A DNA stretch of 64,000 nt from Thiobacillus sp. (GCA_030692355.1 JAUYCF010000047.1:1-64000), one strand, 5' to 3'. Counted from the first letter of the stretch, positions 27,683 to 38,375 are shown. Notes: generated from the letters alone by a model not told the origin. Numbers and translations: made by a program.

Positions 27683-27712
27683 AAAAAAACGGGCGCCAGG
27701 CGCCCGTTTTTT
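27683..27712. terminator. Bidirectional intrinsic terminator
   Basis: ACGGGCGCC-A-GGCGCCCGT is flanked by A6 on the left and T6 on the right. The stem can end transcription from both sides: the plus-strand gene ending at 27277 and the chp operon ending at 27735. Confidence 0.9.
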
Positions 27713-27734
27713 CTTTGCTGCCCGTGGCGCCGGC

Positions 27735-30700
27735 TTACGCCGGCACCGCCGCATTCTGCTGCAGTTGCTCGGCAATGCTGTCGAGCAGCTGCTGTTCCTG
27801 ATAAGGCTTGCCCAGGTACACGTTGACGCCGATTTCCATCGCGTGATTGCGGTGCTTGTCCGCCGTCCGCGAGGTGATCATGATGATCGGCACCGACTTC
27901 AGGCGCTCGTCGTTACGCATCACGCGGGCCAGTTCGAAGCCATCCATGCGCGGCATTTCGACATCGAGCAGCACCACGTCGGGGATCAGGTCGTGCATTC
28001 TTTCCAGCGCATCGACACCGTCCTTCGCGCTGTCCACCCGGAAGCCCTCGCGCGTCAGCAGGCGCGTGGTGATCTTGCGCACCGTGAGCGAATCGTCGAC
28101 CACCAGCACCAGCGGCGGTTGCAGGGCAGCGCCGACTTCGACCGCCTCGGCGGGCACCGTGCGCTCCACCGCGGTGCGCGGCAGGCTGGCCCAGCGCAGC
28201 GCCAGCGGCACCGGGTTGAGGATCAGGACCACGCGCCCGTCACCGCGCACGGTGGCGCCTGCCACGCCGGTAATCCGCGCCACCTGCGGACCGATGTTCT
28301 TGACCACGATTTCGCGCGTGCCCTCGATCGCATCGACCAGCACGGCCGCCTGACTGGCGCCGCTGGCGAGCAACACCACCGGGTTGTAGCGCTGGACTTC
28401 GTGTACCGCTCCGGTGTCACCCAAAAGATGCGGCAGGTAGGAAAACGGATAGCGCGCGCCGCGCCACACCACTTCGCCCGACGCCATCGCTTTTTCAAGT
28501 TCCTGCGGCTTGAGTTCCAGCACCTGCTGCACCAGCGGCGTCGGCAGGGCGTAATCGTGCCTGGCAGCCTGGATCATGACCGCCTGGGTCATCGCCAGGG
28601 TGAGCGGCAGATAGATATTGAAGCAGGTGCCGGCGCCCGGGGAAGAGGTAATGTCGATGCGGCCGCCCAGGGCGGAAATTTCGCTCTTCACCACGTCCAT
28701 GCCGACGCCGCGCCCGGCGACCTGGCTGACGGTCTCGGCGGTGGAAAAACCAGCGGAAAAAATAATCTGCGCCAGCAGGGATTCGGTCGGTTCGACGCCC
28801 GGCAGCAGCAGGCCGCCGGCTTCCGCCTTTTCGCGGATGCGCCCGTAATTGAGGCCGGCGCCGTCGTCCTTCACGGTCAGCACCATTTCGTTGCCGGACT
28901 GGCGCGCCGAGAGCACGATTTCTCCGAATTCCGCCTTGCCTGCGGCGCGGCGGGCGTCGGCGGATTCGATGCCGTGCGCCAGCGCGTTGCGCAGCAGGTG
29001 CTCGAGCGGCGCGGTAACCTTTTCCAGTACCGAGCGGTCGATTTCCAGCTCGCCGCCCTGAATGTCGAGCTGGGCGCGCTTGTCCACGTCGCGCGCGGTC
29101 TGGCGCACCGTGCGATACAAGCGCTCGGCCACCGAATACAGCGGCACCATGCGCACCCGCAGCAGATCCTGCTGCAGCTCGCGGTTGAGGCGCATCTGCT
29201 GGATCAGCGCGGCGTCCGCCTCGCCCAGGCGCGCCAGCAGAATGTGCTGCACGGTCGAAATGTCGTTCACGCTTTCGGCCAGGAAACGGGTGACTTCCTG
29301 GAAGCGGGTGAAGCGGTCGAACTCCAGCGGATCGAACTCGTCGCCCCCCTCCTGGGCCTGGAAGGTCGCCTGCATCTGCGACTCGGCCTGGATTTCGACT
29401 TCGCGAATGTGGCCGCGCAGACGCACCAGGGCTTCCGACAATTCGTTGACGTGACGCTTGAAGGCAAACACTTCGCTTTCGATCCGCGAACGCGCAATCG
29501 CCACTTCGCCCGCCTGGTTGACCATGCGGTCGACCCAGTCGGCGCGCACCCGCAGGGTCAGGGCATTGCTGTCGCGCGTGGCCGGCTGCGCAGGCGCAAG
29601 CGGATCGGCCATCGTGACGGCCGCCGCAGGGGCAGCCCCGGCATCAGCCAGCACCGGCTCGATCGGCGCTTGCAGCGGCGCGGCGGCCTCTTCGGCAAGT
29701 GGCGCAAGATCGCCCAGCTTCAGGTGCTCCACCGCATCGGCCAGGCGGTCAAGCTGCGCGTCCAGCGTGTCGAACACGTCGGCACTCGCCCCCAGATGGC
29801 CCTCGATCACCGCGATCACACGCGACTCCATCACGTGCGTCAATTCGCCCAGCCGCATCGCGCCAACCATGCGCGCGCTGCCTTTAATGGTGTGCAGGTT
29901 GCGCTGCAGCGCATCGCGTGCCGCGGCCTCGCCCGGCGCGGCGCGCCAGGCGCGCAGCTGCGCACTGGCATCCGGCACCAGCACCTCTGCTTCTTCGAGA
30001 AAAATCGGCAGCAGCTGCCGATCGATTTCATCGGTCACTTCGCGACGCTCGAATACCGGCGCTGCTACAGCGGGCCTGAAATCCGGCACCAGCGCGCTGA
30101 CGTCCAGCAGGCCGGAGGGCGCGCTGGCGGGTATTTCATCGATCGCGGCTTCGGCTGGCGTTTCAGCCGCTTGCGGGGCGATTTCGTCAACGGTTTCGGT
30201 AGCCAGCGTAAAGCTGGATTCGGCGGCCGGCATGGCCTGCTCGTCTTCCAGTTCGCCCAGGGCCGCGATCAGGTCGTGCGCCGGATCGGGCAGGTGTTCG
30301 CTTTCGATGGTCGCGATCATCTCGTGCAGACGCGCGACCGTATCCTGAACCAGCGACAGATGCGCGGGCGGCAACGGCACCTGCACGAAGCGGTTCCAGT
30401 ACTGTTCGAGCGCTTGCGACAGTTCGCTCAGCACGGCGATGCCCGCGGTGCCCGCGATACCGCCCAGGGTATGCACGGCACGGCGCGCATGCTCGCTGAC
30501 CGTGCTGTTGGCAAGCTCGGCGTGGCGTTCGGTTTCTTCCCGCAACATGGCCAGGCGCTGATGCGCTTCGGCCATGAAAATCTCGTACAGGCCCGTGGAA
30601 AGGCAGATCGAACCGATACAGATTTCGTCCGTGGCATCCGATTCCGCACGGGCTGCGGTGCACGGCAGCTCGGCGTTCTCCAGTCCAGCCGGTTCTGCGG

Positions 30701-33700
30701 ATTCGGCGGCGGCAGGCGCGACTGCGTATTCGATGAGGGCGCCCACATCCAGCGCGGCCGCTCCGGACGGCGGCACCACCTCCGCTTCAAGCGGCACATC
30801 GTCCGCCCAAGCCACTGCGGACCCGGCTGCGGGCATCTCGACTGCGGCCTCATCCGCAAGCTCGTTTTGTTCTTGCACGATGATTGCATCGTCATGCCCG
30901 GCGGCCGGCTCGGCCTCGATAAGCGGCAGCGGCTGCCAGTCGGGTTCCGCCTCGGCCGCAAGCCCGGTTTCCGGCCCATCTGCTGCGGTCGCTGCCCCGG
31001 TTTCCGGCTCAGCGGCAGCTTCGGCTGCAACGTCGGTCTCCGCCACCGTTTCGGGCCATCCCGCCTCGGCAGCCGGAGCCGGAGCCGGAGCCGGCGCAAG
31101 GCGCCCGGCCGCCGCGGCCACCGGCACGGCATCCAGCGGTTGTCCTTGTGCCACGCGGTCAACCGCGGCCAGCAAAGCGGACACCGGCAATGCCACGGGC
31201 TGATTGGCCTGCAGGGCGCCGACCCAATCCTGGAACACACCGCGGGCGCGTCCGATCAGGCGCAGCAGCTCGCTGCCGGCTGGTTTTTTCTCGGCCAGCC
31301 AGCCGTTCATCAGCTGTTCGAGGCGCCACGCCGTTTCGCCCAGTTCGTTCAGGCCGACCATGCGACCGCTGCCCTTCAGCGTGTGAAAGCCGCGGCGGAT
31401 GATCGTCTGCGAAGCCTGGTCGTCGGGGTTGCTCTGGCAAGCTTCGCTGGACTCGCCCATCGCCGCCAGCACTTCGTTGGCTTCTTCCAGGAAGATTTCC
31501 AGCAGTTCCGGCTCGACCCCTTCGGGGATCGCAGCCACAAGGGTGCCCCCGGCAGGGGAGGAATCGCTGGCCGCCGCCGGTTCGGCAATCGCCGTTTCGG
31601 CCGCGGGCGCCGGTTGTGCAATTTCGACGACCGCACTGAATTCAGTCGCATCGACGCCTGGCAGGACTTCAATCGGTTCGGCGGCAGCCGGTGCGGGGGC
31701 TTCCCAGGCAAGCGTCCCGGCCTCTTCCGGCGCCGGCCGGGCTTCAGCCACGACCCGTTCGGGCAAGGGCAGACCGGTCAAGACGGCGATGCCGGCGTCG
31801 AGCGCCAGCGGCGCTTCGGCAGCCTCCCGGCTGGCGTCGAGCGCGGCGCGGGTCTGCTGTTTCAGGGTGGCGTCGTCGATCAGTTCGGCGTCGCGACCGA
31901 GTTCGGTCAGGGCATCAAGGTATTTTTTTTTTGCGGCGTCGTCGGGTTGGTCGCGCCAATCCAGATAGCTGGCCTGCACCACGGCCTTGCGTGCGGGAAG
32001 GCCGGCTTCAACCGTGTCGTCGAAGGCCCCGTCGTTCATGCTTTCGGCATCGATCACGCCGAACTCGATCAGGGCCGGACGCAGGATGCCGGCGGCGTCG
32101 GCGCGCCCGGCGCAATAGGATTCGACAAACAGCCCGAGACTGGAGAAGGCGGTCGCCAGACGCTGCTGGGCGGCCTCGTCGGGATAGCCGTCGCCGGCAA
32201 ACGATTGCGCCGTAGCCGTAGCCGCGGCAAGCAGGCTGGCGGCATCGGGCAGTTCCAGCATGGTCAGCGCCCCCTGCGCCTGCTGCGCCAGATCGGGCAG
32301 GCTGGCCAGCGCTTCACGCTCGTTGACATCGCGGAAGAAGGCATCCAGCGCTTCTTCCATCTGCCTCAGGTTCTGGCCGACCTCCTGCGCCATATGCACC
32401 AGCATGTCGCGTTCGGCTTCACGCTGGCTGGCGGTTTCCACGACGTTGGCCGGCATCTCGCGGCCTTCGACCAGGGCACGCAGGCGCGCCCGCTGGCCTT
32501 CGGCGCGGACTGCAAAATCGGCGTGCAGGACATCTTCCTGGTCGACGCCGTTTTGCATGAACAGCAGCGTGGAAGCAACTTCCAGGCTCATCTGTTCGCG
32601 CGCTTCGCCTTCGCGCCCGACAGCGGCAATGGCTGCCGCCGCCAGCTCGTCCAGCAGGGGTCTCAAACCGCTGCTTTCGAGCATCTGCGCCTGCGGCTGC
32701 ATGCGCGCCAGCTGGGTCTGGAACTGTTCCTGCTGCGCGTCGTTGCCTTCCACATAGGCATGCCAACTATCGCGCGCGGCCTTCAGGCCGGTTTGCAGGG
32801 CGTCCAGCACCGGGCGCATGCGCGCCAGCGCTTCGGGGTCGAGCATGCCGCGGCCCGGCAGATAGCGGTCGAGGCCGAAGGTTTCGCGGATTTCCGCGGC
32901 ACGGCCTTCCAGAGCCTGGCTTTTTGCCACGAAGTAGAGCGCATCGCGCAGCAGGCGTTCCGCGACCTGCGGCGAGCCTTCCATCAGGCGGCGCATTTGC
33001 AGGTCGACGCGGGCAAGCAGCTGCTTGACGTGGAAATCGGCTTCGACGCCGCGAGCGATCAGGCTGTCGACAAAGCCGACGCAGGCCCACCAGAAGGTTT
33101 GCGAGGCTTGCGACGGCGCGATGCGCTCGATGGCGGCCAGCGCATCGCGCATGCGCTGCAGCCCCTGGTCCGCCTCGACATTGCGCAAAAAAGCCAGCAG
33201 GCCGCGCTGGAACGCGCCACGCAGGACCCTGACTTCGGCACTCAGCGCTTCCTGCGTCAGGCCGTCGTTGCCTTTCTTGCCATGCATACGGGTGCGCAGG
33301 TCGGGGAAAAACAGTTCGCCCTCGAACACCCGCTCGGCGCCTTGCAGTTCGCGCAGGCGCTTGTACAGGGGGAACAGCGCCAGTTCACCGCTGCCGCGGC
33401 CGTCGGCCAGGTCCTTGATCCAGCGCTGCAGGCCTTCCATGGCATTGCGCACGGCGCGCAAGTTTTCATCACTTGCCGTCAAACGGTTTTCATTGATTTC
33501 GTCAAGGCAGGACTCAAGCGCACCCGCCAGCGTGGCGGCGCCTTCCAGGCCGACCATGCGCAACGCGCCGGTCACCTGGTGCGCATCGTCGCGCGCCAGG
33601 CGCAGGGCATTGGTGAGATCGACGTCGACACTGTAAGCCTGTATGCGGCCCAAGGCGGCCTGCAGGGCGGCATCGATGTCCCCGCGCACCCAGTTCAACG

Positions 33701-33731
33701 GGCCGGTGTCGTAATCGAGTAAGGCGCTCAT
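27735..33731 (-). CDS. chpA: ChpA/PilL-type hybrid chemosensory histidine kinase
   Basis: A 1998-residue CheA-like kinase for type IV pilus control. In order: an N-terminal Hpt-like helical region (AHQVTGALRMVGLEGA), FimL-like helices, true Hpt domains near residues 782 (FHTLKGSGRMVG), 1084 (VHTLGGIAG) and 1278 (LHTIKGSARMVG), with Ala/Pro/Glu-rich linkers between, a HATPase domain (N box LRNALAHGIE near 1580, DDGAGLNYGR near 1623), a CheW-like domain (about 1725-1860) and a receiver whose Asp is in LLDVEMPRMDG (about 1921). An A10 tract lies near codon 600. It is last in the pilGHIJ-chpA operon. Confidence 0.93.
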   Translation of the reverse strand: MSALLDYDTGPLNWVRGDIDAALQAALGRIQAYSVDVDLTNALRLARDDAHQVTGALRMVGLEGAATLAGALESCLDEINENRLTASDENLRAVRNAMEGLQRWIKDLADGRGSGELALFPLYKRLRELQGAERVFEGELFFPDLRTRMHGKKGNDGLTQEALSAEVRVLRGAFQRGLLAFLRNVEADQGLQRMRDALAAIERIAPSQASQTFWWACVGFVDSLIARGVEADFHVKQLLARVDLQMRRLMEGSPQVAERLLRDALYFVAKSQALEGRAAEIRETFGLDRYLPGRGMLDPEALARMRPVLDALQTGLKAARDSWHAYVEGNDAQQEQFQTQLARMQPQAQMLESSGLRPLLDELAAAAIAAVGREGEAREQMSLEVASTLLFMQNGVDQEDVLHADFAVRAEGQRARLRALVEGREMPANVVETASQREAERDMLVHMAQEVGQNLRQMEEALDAFFRDVNEREALASLPDLAQQAQGALTMLELPDAASLLAAATATAQSFAGDGYPDEAAQQRLATAFSSLGLFVESYCAGRADAAGILRPALIEFGVIDAESMNDGAFDDTVEAGLPARKAVVQASYLDWRDQPDDAAKKKYLDALTELGRDAELIDDATLKQQTRAALDASREAAEAPLALDAGIAVLTGLPLPERVVAEARPAPEEAGTLAWEAPAPAAAEPIEVLPGVDATEFSAVVEIAQPAPAAETAIAEPAAASDSSPAGGTLVAAIPEGVEPELLEIFLEEANEVLAAMGESSEACQSNPDDQASQTIIRRGFHTLKGSGRMVGLNELGETAWRLEQLMNGWLAEKKPAGSELLRLIGRARGVFQDWVGALQANQPVALPVSALLAAVDRVAQGQPLDAVPVAAAAGRLAPAPAPAPAAEAGWPETVAETDVAAEAAAEPETGAATAADGPETGLAAEAEPDWQPLPLIEAEPAAGHDDAIIVQEQNELADEAAVEMPAAGSAVAWADDVPLEAEVVPPSGAAALDVGALIEYAVAPAAAESAEPAGLENAELPCTAARAESDATDEICIGSICLSTGLYEIFMAEAHQRLAMLREETERHAELANSTVSEHARRAVHTLGGIAGTAGIAVLSELSQALEQYWNRFVQVPLPPAHLSLVQDTVARLHEMIATIESEHLPDPAHDLIAALGELEDEQAMPAAESSFTLATETVDEIAPQAAETPAEAAIDEIPASAPSGLLDVSALVPDFRPAVAAPVFERREVTDEIDRQLLPIFLEEAEVLVPDASAQLRAWRAAPGEAAARDALQRNLHTIKGSARMVGAMRLGELTHVMESRVIAVIEGHLGASADVFDTLDAQLDRLADAVEHLKLGDLAPLAEEAAAPLQAPIEPVLADAGAAPAAAVTMADPLAPAQPATRDSNALTLRVRADWVDRMVNQAGEVAIARSRIESEVFAFKRHVNELSEALVRLRGHIREVEIQAESQMQATFQAQEGGDEFDPLEFDRFTRFQEVTRFLAESVNDISTVQHILLARLGEADAALIQQMRLNRELQQDLLRVRMVPLYSVAERLYRTVRQTARDVDKRAQLDIQGGELEIDRSVLEKVTAPLEHLLRNALAHGIESADARRAAGKAEFGEIVLSARQSGNEMVLTVKDDGAGLNYGRIREKAEAGGLLLPGVEPTESLLAQIIFSAGFSTAETVSQVAGRGVGMDVVKSEISALGGRIDITSSPGAGTCFNIYLPLTLAMTQAVMIQAARHDYALPTPLVQQVLELKPQELEKAMASGEVVWRGARYPFSYLPHLLGDTGAVHEVQRYNPVVLLASGASQAAVLVDAIEGTREIVVKNIGPQVARITGVAGATVRGDGRVVLILNPVPLALRWASLPRTAVERTVPAEAVEVGAALQPPLVLVVDDSLTVRKITTRLLTREGFRVDSAKDGVDALERMHDLIPDVVLLDVEMPRMDGFELARVMRNDERLKSVPIIMITSRTADKHRNHAMEIGVNVYLGKPYQEQQLLDSIAEQLQQNAAVPA

Positions 33732-33801
33732 CGTATGTTGTTCCCGAGGTTGATTGCAGTGGCCGCTCGCGGCTGCTTGCTTCGCGTTGCGGCCGATCCG
33801 G

Positions 33802-35925
33802 TCAGGCGAGCTTGAAGCCCGCAACCGAATTCTTCAGATCCTGCGCCAGCTGCTTCATGCCGCCAATCGATTCGGCCGTCTGCTGCGTGCCGCTGCTGGT
33901 CTGCGCCGAAATGGACTTGATGTCCTGCATGGTTTCCGCCACCTTGGCGGTCGATTCCGCCTGGCTCTGCGTGGCCGAAGAAATGTCGGCAATCAGCCCG
34001 GCCAGCGTTTTCGACACGTCGCCGATCTCGGCCAGCGTCTGGCCCGCCGCGTCGGACAGCTTGGCGCCCTCGACCACGCCCTGGGTCGAGATCTCCATCG
34101 CCGCCACGGTGTCGTGGGTGTCCGACTGAATGGTCTTCACGATCGCCGCGATCTGCTTGGTTGCATCGGCCGAACGCTCCGCCAGCCGCTGCACTTCTTC
34201 CGCCACCACCGAGAAGCCGCGCCCGGCTTCGCCCGCGGACGCCGCCTGAATGGCCGCGTTGAGCGCCAGCACGTTGGTCTGTTCGGTAATGTCGGAAATC
34301 AGCTCGACGATTTCGCCGATCTCCTGCGACGATTCGCCAAGGCGCTTGATTCGCTTCGACGTCTCCTGGATCTGCTCGCGCAGGCCGTTCATGCTGGCAA
34401 TGGCGTTCGCCACCGCCTGCTGGCCTTTTTCGGCTGCCGCCAGGGACTGTTCGGCCACGCGGGCGGACTCGACGGCATTGCCCGACACCCGTTGCACCGA
34501 CTGCGCCAGGCTCACCACCGCAGCGGAGGTTTCTTCGATTTCCTCGGCCTGGCGGCGTGAGGCATGTTGCAGCGATTCGGATACATGGCCCGCCTGGCTG
34601 GCCGCCTGATCCATCTGCATCGTGGCGGTGTTGATCCCGCGCACCAGGCTGCGCAGCTCTTCCACCGTGTAGTTGATCGAGTCGGCCACTGCCCCGGTGA
34701 TGTCCTCGGTCACGCTGGCGTTGATCGTGAGGTTGCCTTCGGCCAGTTCGCCCAGTTCGTCCATCAGACGCAGAATCGCTTCCTGGTTGCGGCTGTTCTC
34801 CTCTTCGCTCTTGCGTGCGCGGGATTTGGTTTCATTGACGTTCACCATCCCCAGCATCACCAGCGAGACGATCGTCAGCAGGCCGCTGAACAGGGCGGCC
34901 AGCAAATAGCCGACACCGCCGACGGACTGGTAGTCCTGCGACAGCTGCTCGGTGTCCTGGAGCAGCGCGTCGCTGCCGGTGAACAGGTCGTTGGCAGCCA
35001 TCTTGGCCTGCAGCAACGGCTGCGTATTGGCAAGCACCGCGCCGACCGCCTCGACCATGTCGGCCATGTTGGTGCCCAGATCTTCCAGGATCAGCATGCT
35101 CTCCTTGCTGCGGCCGGCCGCCCCTTCCATCAGCGCCTGCACGTCTTCGCGGAACAAGGTAGTGTCCTTTTCAAGCTGCAACACCACTTCCGGGTCGATC
35201 AGGTCGGACGACAGCAGCAGGTTGGCGTTCTTCGGCAAACGCTGGCTCAGCATGGACAGGTGGTTGGCGCGCGAAACCTCGCGCACGCTGCCGTTGGCGT
35301 CGACCAACTGGCTGGCAAGCCGTTCGGCAACCTTCTGCAGATCGGTACTCAGGGTGTTGATGCGCTTGACGCTTTCGTTCAGCGCCATCAGGTTTTTCTG
35401 CTGCGACAGGATCTGTACGACCTGCGGGTTGAAAGTCTTCCACTGCGCACCGATTTTTTCCAGCGAGTCGCGCGCCGCGCCGCCGGTGGCAGGCACTTCG
35501 CTGTCGCCCTTGGTCAGCCCGCTTAGCGTGTCTTCAAATGCGACCTTGCCTTCGGCCAGTTTCTTGAAAGCCGATGCATTTCCCAGAACGGATTGCTGGG
35601 CCGTCAGCGGCAGACGCTGCGACAACACCTTCAGTTCGCCCGCCCGGGTTTCGTACGCGGCGCGGTTACCGAGCTGGATCGATCCGTAGGCGGTGAAGCC
35701 GGCCCCCAGCAGCAGCGAAACGATCAAGGCGCCGCCCGTATAGAGATACTGTTTCTCGACGGGCAAATGGCCGATCAGCGGAAACTTGCCGGGCTCCTTG
35801 TCGGCCAGCTTGCGCACCCCCTGCATGATCAGGGCGGTGTGCTCCCCCCCGCTCCTGCCGGTAACCTTTTCCGTCATGCGGCCAGCCAGCCCTTTGAGGC
35901 CATTCATTGTTATCGCCATGTTCAT
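33802..35925 (-). CDS. pilJ: PilJ methyl-accepting chemotaxis protein
   Basis: A 707-residue transmembrane receptor for pilus chemosensing. The first membrane segment is [21 protein letters not shown] (about residues 65-90), the periplasmic part has two PilJ-type helical modules, the second membrane segment is [22 protein letters not shown], and the cytoplasmic signalling hairpin contains [17 protein letters not shown] and [18 protein letters not shown]. Upstream of ATG 35925 are GGAG and AAGGG; ATG 35919 is equally possible. It passes signals to ChpA through PilI. Confidence 0.93.
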   Translation of the reverse strand: MNMAITMNGLKGLAGRMTEKVTGRSGGEHTALIMQGVRKLADKEPGKFPLIGHLPVEKQYLYTGGALIVSLLLGAGFTAYGSIQLGNRAAYETRAGELKVLSQRLPLTAQQSVLGNASAFKKLAEGKVAFEDTLSGLTKGDSEVPATGGAARDSLEKIGAQWKTFNPQVVQILSQQKNLMALNESVKRINTLSTDLQKVAERLASQLVDANGSVREVSRANHLSMLSQRLPKNANLLLSSDLIDPEVVLQLEKDTTLFREDVQALMEGAAGRSKESMLILEDLGTNMADMVEAVGAVLANTQPLLQAKMAANDLFTGSDALLQDTEQLSQDYQSVGGVGYLLAALFSGLLTIVSLVMLGMVNVNETKSRARKSEEENSRNQEAILRLMDELGELAEGNLTINASVTEDITGAVADSINYTVEELRSLVRGINTATMQMDQAASQAGHVSESLQHASRRQAEEIEETSAAVVSLAQSVQRVSGNAVESARVAEQSLAAAEKGQQAVANAIASMNGLREQIQETSKRIKRLGESSQEIGEIVELISDITEQTNVLALNAAIQAASAGEAGRGFSVVAEEVQRLAERSADATKQIAAIVKTIQSDTHDTVAAMEISTQGVVEGAKLSDAAGQTLAEIGDVSKTLAGLIADISSATQSQAESTAKVAETMQDIKSISAQTSSGTQQTAESIGGMKQLAQDLKNSVAGFKLA

Positions 35926-35978
35926 TGCTCCAATCCCTTCACTCATCGGCGCCAGCGCGCCCCGTTTCGAATAACCCG

Positions 35979-36503
35979 TCAGCTGCCGAATTGCGCCTCA
36001 ACCTTGAGAAAGTCGGTATTGCCCAGCAATTGCCCGAAATCCATGTCGCACCAGTCGGCGCCCGCTTCGTCCGCGTACTGGCGTGCCACCCACGGATAGC
36101 GGGCCGCGCGGTCGCCGTGCAACTGGTAACGGTTGATGTTTTTCAGGCCCAGGGTACTGCGCACCAGCAACGCCGCGTTCATGCCAAAATCACGATGCGG
36201 GATCAGCAGGCGGCAATCGGCATGATCGGGTGTCACGCCCTGCCCCATGAAGTCGGCAAAATCGCTCACCGCGAACAGGTTGCCACGGATGTTGGCAACA
36301 CCGCGAAACCACCGGCAGCCACCGGGCACCTTGACGATGGGCGGCACCGGGATGACCTCCTCGGTGTCGGAGAGGCTCACCAGCCAGTTCACACTGCCCA
36401 CCCGAAAGCCCAGACGGGACCCGGTGTTGTCGCGGCTGGCCGCGGCCTGCAATTTCTGCGAAAGCGTGGTCTGAAATTCGCGCAGGTTGAATTTCTTGGC
36501 CAT
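35979..36503 (-). CDS. pilI: PilI CheW-like adaptor
   Basis: A 174-residue CheW-domain protein ([31 protein letters not shown] ... [23 protein letters not shown]) that couples PilJ to ChpA. The start at 36503 ([11 protein letters not shown]) is where homologues begin; longer in-frame starts run into pilH. Gaps are 8 bases to pilH and 53 to pilJ. Confidence 0.92.
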   Translation of the reverse strand: MAKKFNLREFQTTLSQKLQAAASRDNTGSRLGFRVGSVNWLVSLSDTEEVIPVPPIVKVPGGCRWFRGVANIRGNLFAVSDFADFMGQGVTPDHADCRLLIPHRDFGMNAALLVRSTLGLKNINRYQLHGDRAARYPWVARQYADEAGADWCDMDFGQLLGNTDFLKVEAQFGS

Positions 36504-36511
36504 GGCGATCC

Positions 36512-36877
36512 TCAGTCCAGCGCCTTGATTTGCGACAGCAGGTCTTCCGGCTTCACCGGCTTCACCAGATAGGCCTTGGCGCCCTGGCGCATGCCCCACA
36601 CCTTGTCGGTTTCCTGACCCTTGGTGGTGCACATGATCACCGGGATATGCTTGGTCGCATCCTCCTTGCCGATCATGCGGGTTGCCTGATAGCCGTTCAT
36701 GCCGGGCATCACGACGTCCATCACGATCAGATCGGGCAGCGTCTGCCTGGCCTGCGCGACAGCCTCTTCGCCGCTTTCGGCCATGCTGACCAGGTAGCCG
36801 TTCTTGACCAGCAACTCGGACAGGAAAAAACGTTCTGTGGGGGAATCGTCCACAACCAGAATTCGGCTGATCGCCAT
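36512..36877 (-). CDS. pilH: PilH response regulator
   Basis: A 121-residue single receiver domain with the acidic pocket in LVVDDSP, the phospho-acceptor Asp in LIVMDVVMPGMNG (about D52), Thr in MCTTKGQ and Lys in YLVKPVKPEDLL. PilH is the CheY-like output that opposes PilG in twitching control. The gene lies between pilG and pilI. Confidence 0.93.
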   Translation of the reverse strand: MAISRILVVDDSPTERFFLSELLVKNGYLVSMAESGEEAVAQARQTLPDLIVMDVVMPGMNGYQATRMIGKEDATKHIPVIMCTTKGQETDKVWGMRQGAKAYLVKPVKPEDLLSQIKALD

Positions 36878-36899
36878 GTCTATGCTCCTTGAAAAACGG

Positions 36900-37292
36900 T
36901 TAGGTTCTGGCGCACGCGTGCTCGCGCACCGCCGTCAACAGCGTGTCCTTGGTGAAAGGCTTGGTCAGATACTGATCCGACCCCACCATGCGGCCACGCG
37001 CGCGATCGAACAGGCCGTCCTTGGACGACAGCATGATGACCGGGGTGGCCCGATATTTGGCGTTGCGCTTGATCAGCGAGCACGTCTGGTAACCGTCGAG
37101 TCGCGGCATCATGATGTCGACAAACACCACATCCGGCTCGTGGTCGGTGATTTTGGACAACGCATCGAAGCCGTCCTGCGCCAGGATAACTTCACAGCCC
37201 GCCTGATTCAGAAATATTTCCGCGCTGCGGCGTATGGTATTGCTGTCATCGATGACCATCACTTTGATGCCTTTCAATGCTTCGTTATCCAC
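36900..37292 (-). CDS. pilG: PilG response regulator
   Basis: A receiver-domain protein of 130 residues when started at GTG 37292, which has GGAG 7 bases upstream; ATG 37313 would add MFWWRKR and lacks a ribosome site. Acidic pocket MVIDDSNTIRRS, acceptor Asp in VFVDIMMPRLDG, MLSSKDG, and YLTKPFTKD. It is first in the pilus chemosensory operon, in the standard G-H-I-J order. No methyltransferase (pilK) gene is present between pilJ and chpA. Confidence 0.92.
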   Translation of the reverse strand: MDNEALKGIKVMVIDDSNTIRRSAEIFLNQAGCEVILAQDGFDALSKITDHEPDVVFVDIMMPRLDGYQTCSLIKRNAKYRATPVIMLSSKDGLFDRARGRMVGSDQYLTKPFTKDTLLTAVREHACART

Positions 37293-37420
37293 ACGTTTTC
37301 TCCACCAGAACATCGGACGCGCAGCACCTGCCGCACGCCCTGTGTGCTTACCATTACGGCAACGGATCCGGCTTCTTTAGCGGCCCGCCGCCATCGCATG
37401 CGGGCTTTTCGACCCAAAAT

Positions 37421-37450
37421 GAAAGGGCGCCGCAGCGCAGCGCCCCCTTC
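37421..37450 (-). terminator. Terminator downstream of the exported-protein gene
   Basis: Read on the minus strand, GGGCGC-TGCGCTGCG-GCGCCC is followed by TTTCATTTT. It lies after the gene ending at 37473 and before pilG, so the pil operon probably has its own promoter. Confidence 0.55.
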
Positions 37451-37472
37451 ACGTCCGCGCAGGCCGCGGCCT

Positions 37473-38375
37473 TTACTGCCAGGCCTCTCCGCTGGACGTT
37501 TTCTCGGCGCCGGCAACGGCACTCATGGTCTCGACGATGGTGTTCGGCAGGGTCGAAATGCGCATGAACTGCCCCATTCCCACATCGGGGAAAGCCAGGG
37601 CAATGCGGAAGCGGCCATGCGGCGAACCCACCACCTTGTCGATCACGTAAATCTCGTAGGGCAGGCCCGCGATGCTGTCCTGCATGTCGATTTTCTTGAT
37701 CCATTCGCCATCGCTGTTGCCGCTGTCGTTCATCGCTACCCCGAACACGGCCAGCTTGCGGTCAGGCATCACGACTTCGTAGATCTTGGTCGTCTTGCTC
37801 ACCCCTTTGGCCAGGTTCTCGCGAACAGTCTTCAGCGCCTCGGCAAAGCTGCCGTACTCGGCCAGTTTGTTCTTGTACGAATCGATACGCTCCATGCCGA
37901 TCATGTAGCGGTAGTCGGTCAGATTGCCGGGCAGTTCATCCCCGCCCTGTCCCTTGCCTGCACCCAGCGCGTCCTGCAAACGCGACTGCAGCGCCTTGAC
38001 CGCCGGCTCCTTCTTGTCAAAGGCCTTGCGAAAATAGGCGCGGTACCAGTAATCCGGATTGGTGTAGGCGACGCTGCCGTCCGCTTTCACCCCCACCCGG
38101 ATCGCCGCGCCCAGCACGGCGTGGCCGCCCACCGAACCCACTTCACCGAGCATGGCATCGTCGGTGGCGATTACCACCCCATACCCCGCCAGACCTTTGG
38201 GGAAATATTTGCCGACCACCTTGAAGCCGCCGCCCTTGAGCTTGGCCTCGACCGCCGCAGCCGCTGCCTGCACGCTGCCGCCCGCAACCGGGTCCCCTTG
38301 AATATAAGGGGAAACCGCCCACACGCTTGCCGAAAAAACAAGCAGAACCCACGCTGTCACCCACCGCAAAATCAT
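37473..38375 (-). CDS. Exported protein of unknown function, possibly DUF302-like
   Basis: A 300-residue protein with a signal peptide (WVTAWVLLVFSASVWA). The first part (VEAKLKGGGFKVVGKYFPKGLAGYGVVIATDDAML) resembles the helix-strand opening of DUF302 proteins, then follows TNPDYWYRAYFRKAF and a C-terminal YEIYVIDKVVGSPHGRFRIALAFPDVGMG. No catalytic motif or haem site is visible. It lies upstream of the pil operon but is separated by a terminator. The DUF302 link is weak. Confidence 0.65.
   Translation of the reverse strand: MILRWVTAWVLLVFSASVWAVSPYIQGDPVAGGSVQAAAAAVEAKLKGGGFKVVGKYFPKGLAGYGVVIATDDAMLGEVGSVGGHAVLGAAIRVGVKADGSVAYTNPDYWYRAYFRKAFDKKEPAVKALQSRLQDALGAGKGQGGDELPGNLTDYRYMIGMERIDSYKNKLAEYGSFAEALKTVRENLAKGVSKTTKIYEVVMPDRKLAVFGVAMNDSGNSDGEWIKKIDMQDSIAGLPYEIYVIDKVVGSPHGRFRIALAFPDVGMGQFMRISTLPNTIVETMSAVAGAEKTSSGEAWQ

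Noticed and set aside
27468-33722. Very long plus-strand open frame opposite chpA
   Set aside because: It mirrors the codon structure of chpA, has no recognisable domain, and is the usual antisense shadow of a long GC-rich gene.
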